A stretch of 64,000 nucleotides of DNA from Calothrix sp. 336/3. Lineage in GTDB: Bacteria; Cyanobacteriota; Cyanobacteriia; Cyanobacteriales; Nostocaceae. Location: NCBI RefSeq assembly GCF_000734895.2, contig NZ_CP011382.1, positions 5,372,700 through 5,436,699 of the forward strand. The letters are read 5' to 3'. Under the pieces are notes generated by a model, which saw only the letters and a program-made list of their open reading frames with translations, was not told the DNA's origin and did no database searches. Both the position numbers and the translations under genes were made by a program. Below, one piece after another: positions 10,018-17,601 of the stretch. Within the stretch, counting starts at the first letter, position 1, and every line of letters begins with the position of its first letter.

Positions 10018-10908
10018 GCCACCCTTGATAAATCTAGGTCTAATCAAATCTACCGAATCTTTTCTACTTCAGTTGTTACGGAGTGAACCAACAAGGCTAA
10101 CATCTTTACTGCTTAATAATTTGTTACCAATAAGAATTACGCACAAATCTAAAAAGCTAGATAACACCAAAAAACTCATTATCTCAGATTGTGGGTTAAG
10201 CCATGGAAGGCTTGTCTATTTTCCTTTGTAAACCGAACTTACACATTTTCGATCGCTGACAGAACCAGGAGAATATCCACAATCTCTCCTAGATTCTTGA
10301 TAGCACATCACCGCAGTAACCACAAAATCTCTAGTTCAACTACTACTCTATATACATTTGAGACTATTGCCACCCCGTTTTTCTCCCAGCCCCGTCCACA
10401 ATTATCACATCACTCAACTTTTTCCTCTTCCTGGAAGACTTTGCTTTTGCGTTTCAAAAAATCGTATGATCTGGCTGATTTACCCAAAACACATGGGCTG
10501 TATGTAGTGGCAATACATACATCACACAGCACAAAAAAGTAACTAGGTCAAGATACTTTGAGAGAAATAACTCGTCATCACGATTACCAATCTCCAAAAA
10601 CCTTGTCTAGGAGATTTCGTTTTCTCCTAAAGTTACCAATTTCATTCCTGTGTGGCTGGACGCATGCCAAACGTCCGAGTTTTAGCAAATACTGCCAAAA
10701 GTAAAACTGCTAGCTCCTGCACGTTCTAGATAAGGCATTTGTAAATAAATGTCATGTCTTCGGTGGTTTAGTATTTCCACTATCAGCCGAAAAAAGCGAT
10801 ACTTTTAAGTACATCTAGCAGAAAGTGTTTGCATGGTAGCTTTTGCCAAGCAGACATTGCGTGCAGTTTTACAAGATTACATATCAATTTTTGACATTGA
10901 GGTTGACC
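10018..10908. other. psbO upstream region without a gene
   Basis: These 890 bases contain no supported gene. Two short plus-strand frames (10004-10231 and 10189-10542) lack ribosome binding sites and protein-like composition. A 7-bp palindrome, TAGGAGA (10608-10614) with TCTCCTA (10623-10629), sits about 280 bases before psbO. The psbO promoter is expected here but I cannot place it with confidence. Confidence 0.5.
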
Positions 10909-11739
10909 ATGAGGTTTCGCGCTTTAATTGCTGCCCTAATGGCTGTTTGCCTAGGGTTTCTTACAGCTTGTAGTGAAGCTCCAGAAGCTAGTGCTAGAGA
11001 TTTACTTACCTACGAACAAATCAGGGGTACAGGTTTAGCAAACAAATGTCCCCAGTTATCGGAAACTAGCCGTGGTTCCATACCCATTGAAGGTGGACAG
11101 TCTTTCAAGCTCAAAGAACTGTGCATGGAACCAGTTAATTATTTTGTCAAAGAAGAGCCAGCTAACAAACGTCAACAAGCAGAATTCATTCCTGGTAAAG
11201 TGTTGACTCGCAAAACCTCTTCCCTCGATCAGATTCAAGGTGATCTCATAGTCAACAAAGACGGTAGCATCACCTTCAAAGAAATAGATGGCTTTGATTT
11301 CCAAGCTATCACCGTCCAATTGCCAGGTGGTGAACGAGTTCCTTTCTTCTTTACTGTGAAGAATTTAGTTGCTCAGTCTCAAGCTGGATTAACTAGCATT
11401 AACACCTCCACTGATTTTGAAGGTGCTTTCCGAGTTCCTTCCTATCGCGGCGCAACTTTCTTAGATCCTAAAGGTCGGGGTGTTGCTAGTGGTTATGACA
11501 ATGCTGTTGCCTTACCTGCACAATCTGACGATGAAGAACTTACCCGCGCTAACGTTAAGCGTACAGAAGTTCTCAACGGCAAAATCTCCCTGAATATTGC
11601 GAAAGTCAATAGTTCTACAGGTGAAATTGCTGGCACCTTTGAGAGTGAACAACCTTCCGATACAGACTTAGGAGCAGGTGAACCTAAGGAAGTCAAAGTG
11701 CGTGGTTTATTCTATGCTCGCGTTGAACCTAATGCCTAA
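10909..11739 (+). CDS. psbO: Photosystem II manganese-stabilising protein PsbO
   Basis: PsbO is the 33-kDa extrinsic subunit that stabilises the Mn4CaO5 cluster on the lumen side of photosystem II. The 276-residue protein starts MRFRALIAALMAVCLGFLTA, an export signal with a lipobox-like LTAC, then a mature domain beginning near RDLLTYEQIRGTGLANKCPQ. The conserved disulfide pair (LANKC and KELC), the FQAITVQLPGGERVPF strand and the C-terminal KVRGLFYARVEP are all present. The ATG at 10909 is preceded by GAGG at 10899-10902 and fits the family; an upstream in-frame ATG at 10843 would add 22 uncharacteristic residues. It is monocistronic with a hairpin terminator downstream. Confidence 0.97.
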   Translation: MRFRALIAALMAVCLGFLTACSEAPEASARDLLTYEQIRGTGLANKCPQLSETSRGSIPIEGGQSFKLKELCMEPVNYFVKEEPANKRQQAEFIPGKVLTRKTSSLDQIQGDLIVNKDGSITFKEIDGFDFQAITVQLPGGERVPFFFTVKNLVAQSQAGLTSINTSTDFEGAFRVPSYRGATFLDPKGRGVASGYDNAVALPAQSDDEELTRANVKRTEVLNGKISLNIAKVNSSTGEIAGTFESEQPSDTDLGAGEPKEVKVRGLFYARVEPNA

Positions 11740-11970
11740 TTTGACCAATTGAGTAACCCAGGTGAAACCAGAAACGTGATTCAACATCATAAATACTTCA
11801 GCCAGTATTGGGAATTTTGAATCTGCTTGTGCTTTCAACCGATGGTGGCTCTCTCAAAAGTACAACCAATACCCATGGTGTATCCGGTTAGCTAGGAAAA
11901 CTTTGCTCAAGGTAAAGTTCTTTCATCCACAATGAGAACAGTGTAAATACTGTTTTCCCATCTCAAAAAT

Positions 11971-12023
11971 AAGACTAACCTCATATTTTTCTGGAATTTC
12001 ATGGAGAAAGTGAGGTTAGTTTT
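11971..12023 (+). terminator. Rho-independent-like terminator of psbO
   Basis: The arms at 11971-11983 and 12011-12023 pair over 13 positions with a single G-T wobble (core ACTAACCTCA / TGAGGTTAGT). The loop is 27 bases and a T-rich run (TTTTACTTTTA) overlaps and follows the right arm. It lies about 230 bases after the psbO stop. Confidence 0.7.
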
Positions 12024-12522
12024 ACTTTTATGGCTCTACAAGACAAAATTTTATCTTTATGCATCCGTATTTTTGGGTATTTTATTGAATTTATTTACTT
12101 ATATAAGTCAAAGAAATATAAAAAATAAAATCTATATCTATAAATTAACTCAAGGATTTATTAACTAAGTTAAGTACAATCTCGGTTTTGATTACAGTTG
12201 AATATCTTATATTTTTTGTGATGTAGCTGTAACAGTCTACAGACATACCAACCCTAAAAAATATTGCAATTTCTGAATTAAATCATAGTTAATTGGCACC
12301 CAAGTAGATAAAAACTTTTGTCTGCGGATATGTTAATTGACTTTGGTCGTTTATGTTTCTGAGGCAAAGGAACACCTTTGTCTGAAATTTGTTGTGCAAT
12401 TATGCTTTTGCTAGCAGAATTAAACAATTTTCTGGCATTGGTGAATCAGAAGTATAGACATATTTTAGGGTTTTGTTGTCCAACTTTTAAGATATTTTTT
12501 TAGTCCACACATTTAAGGTGCT
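12024..12522. other. AT-rich spacer upstream of sigF
   Basis: The 500 bases between the psbO terminator and sigF are strongly AT-rich and presumably contain the sigF promoter. A 32-codon frame at 12030-12128 has no ribosome binding site and starts inside the T-run of the terminator, so it is not called. No other structure stands out. Confidence 0.5.
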
Positions 12523-13299
12523 ATGCAGTCTACAGTCACCTACGAATTAAAACATGAGATTTGGCAATTACTGCGAGAATATCAGCAGTCGCCTTCTGCC
12601 AATATTCGCAATCAGCTAGTAAAGATGAATTTTGGTTTAGTGAGAAAAGAAGCTCACTACTGGATTAATCAATGCCAGGAAAGTTACGATGACTTGTTAC
12701 AAGTTGGTTGTTTGGGTTTAATTCGGGCGATCGAAAGATTTGATATTGCCAAAGGTCATGCTTTTAGCTCCTTTGCTATTCCCTATATTCGTGGTGAGAT
12801 TCAGCATTATTTACGAGACAAAGGTGTTACAGTGCGGATTCCACGCCGCTATTTAGCTATTCAACAACAAGCTGTTGGTGTCTCACGGTCTTTGAGGGAA
12901 AAATATAATCGTCAACCCACGGATTCTGAATTAGCTGCGGCATTAGAGATTTCTCCCCAGGAGTTACAAGAGATTAAGTTAGCTTGGATGAATCGTGCTC
13001 CTTTGAGTTTAGATGTCCCTGTACAGGAAGGAGAAGACGGTGCGACGAGTTTAGGTGAATTAGTTCCTGATCCTAGCTACCGTAGTTTTCAACTAGCTCA
13101 GGAAGACCAAATTCGTTTACAACAAGCATTGGTGCAGTTAGAAAAATGCACTCGTGAAGTTTTAGAATTTGTTTTTCTTCATGATTTAACTCAAAAGCAA
13201 GTTGCAGAACGTTTAGGTATTAGTGTGGTGACAGTTTCTCGTAGAGTTAAAAAAGGCTTAGATTCATTGAAACAGATGATGTGTGCTGGTGAGGAGTAG
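12523..13299 (+). CDS. sigF: Group 3 RNA polymerase sigma factor, SigF type
   Basis: The 258-residue protein has sigma region 2 (YDDLLQVGCLGLIRAIERFD at about 66-85), region 3 (PRRYLAIQQQ) and a region 4 helix-turn-helix (LTQKQVAERLGISVVTVSRR near the C-terminus). It lacks regions 1.1 and 1.2, as in alternative sigma-28/B-like factors. Length and sequence style match cyanobacterial SigF, which in Synechocystis controls type IV pilus and surface genes. AAGGTG sits just before the ATG. The gene lies downstream of psbO, an arrangement I recall from Anabaena. Transcription target genes cannot be seen here; the lipoprotein and peptidoglycan-binding genes downstream are candidates. Confidence 0.88.
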   Translation: MQSTVTYELKHEIWQLLREYQQSPSANIRNQLVKMNFGLVRKEAHYWINQCQESYDDLLQVGCLGLIRAIERFDIAKGHAFSSFAIPYIRGEIQHYLRDKGVTVRIPRRYLAIQQQAVGVSRSLREKYNRQPTDSELAAALEISPQELQEIKLAWMNRAPLSLDVPVQEGEDGATSLGELVPDPSYRSFQLAQEDQIRLQQALVQLEKCTREVLEFVFLHDLTQKQVAERLGISVVTVSRRVKKGLDSLKQMMCAGEE

Positions 13300-13483
13300 G
13301 AAATTTTCCCAGAGCTAAAAATAGTTCCCTATCACCTCATAGATGATACATCAGTAAAAATACTGTATTTTTTGTTTTAAAACTGCTTAAAAAAGACTGA
13401 GATTTTGCATAACTTAGGTTATAACTGTATTCAAATTTTACTTTTGCACAAGCAAATTTTTCTATCGCTTTTGAGAGCAGCTA

Positions 13484-14350
13484 ATGGGCAGAAATTCTTT
13501 AATTACAGTTGCAGTTATTCTGGGTTTGACGATCGCGGGTTGTGGTTCTAGCGAAAGTGAACCACAGGCAAGTAATCCCACACCTGGGGAAACACCTAAC
13601 GCAACAAATACACCGGCAACAAAACCCCCATCTCAATCTTTTAGTAATCCAGTGGTTCCTGGTAATCAGGTTGTAAATGCGATGAATCCTCCTGCGAATA
13701 GTGGGAATTTAATTCAAACTACCAATGTCACAGAGCGGGTTAATGTTTTGACAAAGGGTAGAAATGACCCCTTTGCTCAAATCGTCGGACAAAATCCGAT
13801 TACGGTTCCTGCTTTGAACACAACCACAGCTAAACCTGTACCTGTACTACCAACTCTGTCTGCTGCTAATCCCAGGAGTGCAGTTGCTTCTACCAAGTCC
13901 AACCCTGCATCTAACTCTGTCAGAAACAAAATTGATCGGGGAGCGATCGCCACTGTTCAAAGACCTAGTAAACCTGCTGTGATGCCAGTTTTACCGAAGG
14001 TATTACCCCAGGTTGTACCGAGTCCATCCCTCGTATCAGTGATGCCTACAACACCCCAACCGGACTTAGCTAGAGCGGTGATTGTAACTGGTGTGGTAAT
14101 GGTAGGTAGAGAACCCCAGGCAATTATCAAAGTCCCAACAGAACCGACTAGTCGTTATGTACAAGCAGGGCAAAGGCTAGCCAATGGTGTTTTAGTCAAA
14201 CGTATTGAGGTAAATGAAGGTTCAGAACCGATCATAATTCTGGAACAATATGGAATTGAGGTTGCAAAAACTGTTGGTGAAACGCCTACTGCTGTTTCTG
14301 CATCGACAACTTCAATGAATAACTCAGTTTCTATGGTTCCTGGAGCTTGA
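13484..14350 (+). CDS. Proline/threonine-rich lipoprotein of unknown function
   Basis: The 288-residue protein begins with a lipoprotein signal: a short hydrophobic stretch and lipobox TIAGC (Cys at about residue 20). Residues 22-190 are low complexity, rich in Pro, Thr, Ser and Asn, and probably span the periplasm. A compact C-terminal domain (about 190-265) contains GRYVQAG-like and GVLVKRIEV segments that resemble PilP/GspC-style beta domains, but this is a weak resemblance. It follows sigF by 184 bases on the same strand and precedes the next gene by 6 bases, so those two are probably co-transcribed. Confidence 0.7.
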   Translation: MGRNSLITVAVILGLTIAGCGSSESEPQASNPTPGETPNATNTPATKPPSQSFSNPVVPGNQVVNAMNPPANSGNLIQTTNVTERVNVLTKGRNDPFAQIVGQNPITVPALNTTTAKPVPVLPTLSAANPRSAVASTKSNPASNSVRNKIDRGAIATVQRPSKPAVMPVLPKVLPQVVPSPSLVSVMPTTPQPDLARAVIVTGVVMVGREPQAIIKVPTEPTSRYVQAGQRLANGVLVKRIEVNEGSEPIIILEQYGIEVAKTVGETPTAVSASTTSMNNSVSMVPGA

Positions 14351-14356
14351 TAAAAT

Positions 14357-14605
14357 ATGCCCTGCTCTGAAAAAATTGAATTTACTCACCTCCCTTTGGC
14401 TGTTTATCGAGAAATCGCAGCACATTTACGTCAAGTGGAAGGGGTGGAAGTAAATTTAATTCCTCAATCTTCCCCAGAATTTGATTATCATCAGAGTCAA
14501 ATTGCTGGTTTGTCTCTGAATTGGGAAGATAATTCCTGTGATGAAAGTCGGCAACGGGTAGAGCAAATTTTAGCTTACTACCGCGATCGCTATTCAGTTG
14601 TCTAA
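14357..14605 (+). CDS. Small conserved-looking hypothetical protein
   Basis: The 82-residue protein has an alpha/beta pattern (LPLAVYREIAAHLRQVEGVE, then QSQIAGLSLNW and a C-terminal helix ending YYRDRYSVV). It has no signal or membrane segment. Its ATG lies six bases after the stop of the lipoprotein gene, and its final codons include a HIP1 site. It resembles small cyanobacterial proteins of unknown function; I cannot name a family. Confidence 0.65.
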   Translation: MPCSEKIEFTHLPLAVYREIAAHLRQVEGVEVNLIPQSSPEFDYHQSQIAGLSLNWEDNSCDESRQRVEQILAYYRDRYSVV

Positions 14606-14720
14606 CCTATAAGTGCTGAGTGCTTGTTACTTGGCACTTTATTCATATCTACTCTCAGTGCTTGTCTGACAAATCACAAGGGCTGTACTATTAGCATGAG
14701 ATTTTCCAGGGGCAAATTTC

Positions 14721-15662
14721 ATGAGAAATAGTATTTTTACCTGCGTGAGTACGAGTCAGCTATTGCTGCTGGGTTTAGTATCGACAGTATTTGTTTCTCC
14801 GATTATGGCAACTAGTGTGGCGATCGCTGAAAGCGTCTCTTCTCAGAGCATCCCTGAAAGCGTTTCTTCCCTGATGATTGCCCAAGAAACAGAAGCACAA
14901 GTATCACCAACTAACCGTGTGAACCGTCCGACATTGCAACTAGGAAGTAAAGGAGATACTGTTTCCGAACTCCAAGCAGCTTTAAAACTATTAGGCTTTT
15001 ATCCTGGTACTGTGGATGGTAATTATGGAGAAACGACTGCTAGTGCTGTTGTCGAGTTCAAACGAGCAGCAGGATTGAAACCTGATGGTGTTGTGGATAC
15101 AGTTACTTGGCAAGCTCTATTTCCTGGAACTACTGCATCTGTTGCTAATACCCCACCATCGAACGAGAGTAGAAATAACACTCTCACTAGAATTTCTAAT
15201 AGCTCGGAAAACTTGACAAAGCGTCCCATTACCCCATCGAATTCCCAGAGGAACCGCGAACCTAAACCCCCATCAACTAGACGAGTCACATCTGCTGTAT
15301 CTACATCCAATACACGCAAAAAACCAACCCAGTCAACAAATCGCCCTGTTAAACCTAGTCGCAACTCTACAACAACCCGTCTCCAACCCACGCCAACCTC
15401 TCAAAGACTACCCAATGTGCAATACACTTCTGAAGGTTATCCCATCCTGCGTTTGGGAATGCGGGGTGCTGATGTCTCAAAGGTACAAGAAAGACTAAGG
15501 GTAATGGGTTTGTTAGATGGTGATATTGATGGCGATTTTGGTAAAGCAACGGAACAAGCAATTAAATTACTACAAAAACGCAACGGTTTAGAACCTGATG
15601 GTGTTGTTGGGGGTGCAACCTGGGAGTTATTGAATCGTCGCAGTCGGGGAACCAGAAGTTAA
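14721..15662 (+). CDS. Exported protein with two peptidoglycan-binding domains
   Basis: The 313-residue protein has an N-terminal export signal (hydrophobic to about residue 38) and two PG_binding_1 domains at about 74-133 (LQLGSKGDTVSELQAALKLL, GNYGETTASAVVEFK, PDGVVDTVTWQALF) and 243-308 (LRLGMRGADVSKVQERLRVM, PDGVVGGATWELL). The domains are joined by a basic Ser/Thr/Pro/Asn linker of about 110 residues. No catalytic domain is present, so it likely tethers to or senses the cell wall. AGGGG lies upstream of the ATG. Confidence 0.82.
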   Translation: MRNSIFTCVSTSQLLLLGLVSTVFVSPIMATSVAIAESVSSQSIPESVSSLMIAQETEAQVSPTNRVNRPTLQLGSKGDTVSELQAALKLLGFYPGTVDGNYGETTASAVVEFKRAAGLKPDGVVDTVTWQALFPGTTASVANTPPSNESRNNTLTRISNSSENLTKRPITPSNSQRNREPKPPSTRRVTSAVSTSNTRKKPTQSTNRPVKPSRNSTTTRLQPTPTSQRLPNVQYTSEGYPILRLGMRGADVSKVQERLRVMGLLDGDIDGDFGKATEQAIKLLQKRNGLEPDGVVGGATWELLNRRSRGTRS

Positions 15663-15701
15663 ACAACAGTTAAAATAGTTGTACTCAGCGAGTGATATCC
15701 C

Positions 15702-16418
15702 ATGGTACAGCAACTACAACCTGAAACTACAGCAGGTGTCATCTACCCTGACAGCGACGGACAACCGATGGCAGATAATACGAAACAGTTTCGTTGGATA
15801 GTCACGATTAAAGAAAATTTAGAAATATTATTTGCAACCCGTGATGATGTCTTTGTTGCAGGAGATTTGCTGTGGTATCCCGTACAAGGAGATAATAAAA
15901 TTCGTCAAGCTCCTGATGCCATGGTTGTCTTTGGTAGGGGAAAAGGAGATAGGGGTTCCTACAGACAGTGGGAAGAAAATAATATTCCTGTTCAAGTTGT
16001 CTTTGAAATTTTATCTCCTGGGAATACTCTCAAAGAGATGGCGAAGAAATTACAGTTTTATCAACGCTATGGAGTAGAAGAATATTATGTATATGACCCC
16101 GACAGAATAGATTTTAATGGTTGGTTACGTGTAGGAAATACCCTAGAAGTTATTGAAGATATTCAAGGATGGATTAGTCCCCGTTTGGGTATACGTTTTG
16201 ATTTAAATCCCACAACTTTAGAAATATATTATCCTGATGGGCGGAAGTTTCTCACTTCTGTAGAATTGAGTCAAAAACTGGAGCAGGAAAGTCAACGTGC
16301 AGAGCAGGAACGTCAACAAAAAGAATCAGCACTAACTGAATTAGAAGCAGAACGCCAACGTTATCAAGATTTGTTGCAAAAATTACAGCAGCAAGGTATT
16401 AATCCCGAAGAATTGTAA
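15702..16418 (+). CDS. Uma2 family (DUF820) PD-(D/E)XK nuclease-like protein
   Basis: The 238-residue protein matches the Uma2 family, which is strongly expanded in cyanobacteria and predicted to have a restriction-endonuclease fold. Visible elements are APDAMVVFGR (first acidic residue), VVFEILSPGNT (second acidic position) and EYYVYDPD. A Glu/Gln/Arg-rich coiled coil (about 185-238) forms the tail, a usual extension in this family. It starts 39 bases after the preceding gene. Nuclease activity and biological role are not established for most members. Confidence 0.82.
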   Translation: MVQQLQPETTAGVIYPDSDGQPMADNTKQFRWIVTIKENLEILFATRDDVFVAGDLLWYPVQGDNKIRQAPDAMVVFGRGKGDRGSYRQWEENNIPVQVVFEILSPGNTLKEMAKKLQFYQRYGVEEYYVYDPDRIDFNGWLRVGNTLEVIEDIQGWISPRLGIRFDLNPTTLEIYYPDGRKFLTSVELSQKLEQESQRAEQERQQKESALTELEAERQRYQDLLQKLQQQGINPEEL

Positions 16419-16538
16419 GATATTTATTCACAAATAATATGGATATATTTCTGCATATTTTTTAACGATTAATGCCAAAATATTAATTTAAAATCAATAA
16501 ATTAATCCCTATCGTAGTTTTCGGCATATTCGTTAGTT

Positions 16539-16907
16539 ATGAAGCATTTTTTACTTACTTGGATTGGCAGTGCAGTCGCCTTATTAATCACAGCGAATGT
16601 TTTGCAAAATTTCAATATTGGGTTTGAAGTTAAAAGCTTGGGAGCAGCTTTAATTGCTTCTGTAGTAATTGGTTTAGTGAATGCAATTATTCGTCCAGTT
16701 TTAAGTTTTTTTGCGTTTCCCATCACCTTTATTACTTTCGGTTTATTCTCCTTTGTAATTAACGGGATGACCCTATGGCTTGCCAGCGCTTTGACTCCTG
16801 GAAGTGGTTTTACTATTGCCGGACCGATCGCGGCTATTTTGGGGGCGATCGCCCTCTCTATTGTCACCAGTTTGATTAATTATCTCCTACGAGCAGTGGA
16901 AGGATAA
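16539..16907 (+). CDS. Small integral membrane protein of the phage-holin-4-superfamily/YvlD type
   Basis: The 122-residue protein has four hydrophobic segments. The sequence ITANVLQNFNIGFEVKS, the motif GLVNAIIRPVL and PITFITFGLFSFVINGM are typical of this widespread family annotated as phage holin family. There is no phage context, so a holin function is unlikely. Its stop (16905-16907) is one base before the cutA ATG, which implies co-translation. Confidence 0.78.
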   Translation: MKHFLLTWIGSAVALLITANVLQNFNIGFEVKSLGAALIASVVIGLVNAIIRPVLSFFAFPITFITFGLFSFVINGMTLWLASALTPGSGFTIAGPIAAILGAIALSIVTSLINYLLRAVEG

Positions 16908-16908
16908 A

Positions 16909-17226
16909 ATGGACTGCATCGCTGTTGTGACGACTGTCGGCAATCGGGAAGAAGCCCAGATGATAGCACGTACTCTCGTTAAAGCTAAAATTGTTGCCTG
17001 TGCTCAAATCTCTGAAATTGAGAGTTTTTACCATTGGCAAGGTAGTCTTGAGCATGACAAAGAGTTTCGTATTCTATGCAAGACAACTAGCCTACGTTAC
17101 CCAGAAGTTGAAGCCACAATTTTGAAGCTACATTCCTACGAACTACCTGCCATCTACGCCTATCCTCTTTCCCACATCTACACCCCCTACGGAGAATGGA
17201 TTGAGAACAATTCTTCTCATCTCTAA
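16909..17226 (+). CDS. cutA: Divalent-cation tolerance protein CutA
   Basis: CutA1 is a small trimeric ferredoxin-like protein linked to metal tolerance; in cyanobacteria its function is unsettled. The 105 residues show the family pattern: VVTTVGNREEAQMIARTLV, VACAQISEIESFYHWQG, EFRILCKT and HSYELPAIYAYPL. Length is typical. The ATG follows the upstream membrane protein stop by one base. A bidirectional hairpin downstream separates it from the tRNA gene on the other strand. Confidence 0.93.
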   Translation: MDCIAVVTTVGNREEAQMIARTLVKAKIVACAQISEIESFYHWQGSLEHDKEFRILCKTTSLRYPEVEATILKLHSYELPAIYAYPLSHIYTPYGEWIENNSSHL

Positions 17227-17317
17227 ATGACAGTTTGAGGGAAGCTAAAGACTAGCCCAATCGATTCCAGAAAGCATGAATAGGGAGAAAGCAAATTGTA
17301 TAACTCTATAAAAAAGT

Positions 17318-17342
17318 AAAAGCCTCGAAAGGAGAGGCTTTT
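17318..17342. terminator. Bidirectional hairpin terminator between cutA and tRNA
   Basis: Arms AAAAGCCTC (318-326 of this kilobase) and GAGGCTTTT pair perfectly over nine bases around a seven-base loop. The A-run on the left and T-run on the right make it usable for the plus-strand cutA transcript and the minus-strand tRNA transcript. Confidence 0.8.
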
Positions 17343-17359
17343 GATGTTTGGAGTGTATA

Positions 17360-17433
17360 TGGCTCAGGTCAGACTCGAACTGACGACCAAGGGCTTATGA
17401 GTCCCCTACTCTAACCAACTGAGCTACTGAGCC
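17360..17433 (-). tRNA. tRNA with CAU anticodon (Met elongator or Ile2)
   Basis: On the minus strand the acceptor arms GGCTCAG / CTGAGCC, D arm GCTC...GAGT, anticodon loop CTCATAA and T arm GTCAG TTCGAGT CTGAC fold as a complete cloverleaf with discriminator A and no encoded CCA. The anticodon is CAU. The anticodon stem GGGGA / GCCCT has one G-T wobble and one A-G mismatch next to the loop. The variable loop and anticodon-arm flanks resemble tRNA-Ile2 (lysidine-modified) as much as elongator tRNA-Met, so the amino acid is left open. Confidence 0.93.
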
Positions 17434-17601
17434 GAAATTTCCCAACTGATATTTAAATATATCAGAATTTGCTTTTCATGACTAGACCCTAGAAGCAGAA
17501 AAATAAAAATTTTCCCTTGTCTTTCCATATTTAAAAAGCAAATGAGGGAGTACATCTCCCTCAATGGCACAAAGTCATTTCCTTGCTAATAGCTGTGTTA
17601 G

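Noticed and set aside
10004..10542. Two short plus-strand frames upstream of psbO
   Set aside because: They lack ribosome binding sites and protein-like composition and overlap a minus-strand gene start and the psbO promoter region.
12030..12128. 32-codon frame after the psbO terminator
   Set aside because: Starts within the T-run of the terminator with no ribosome binding site; the sequence is AT-rich and probably random.
16539..16907. Prophage interpretation of the holin-family membrane protein
   Set aside because: No lysin, integrase or other phage genes are nearby; the family is widespread as a chromosomal membrane protein.
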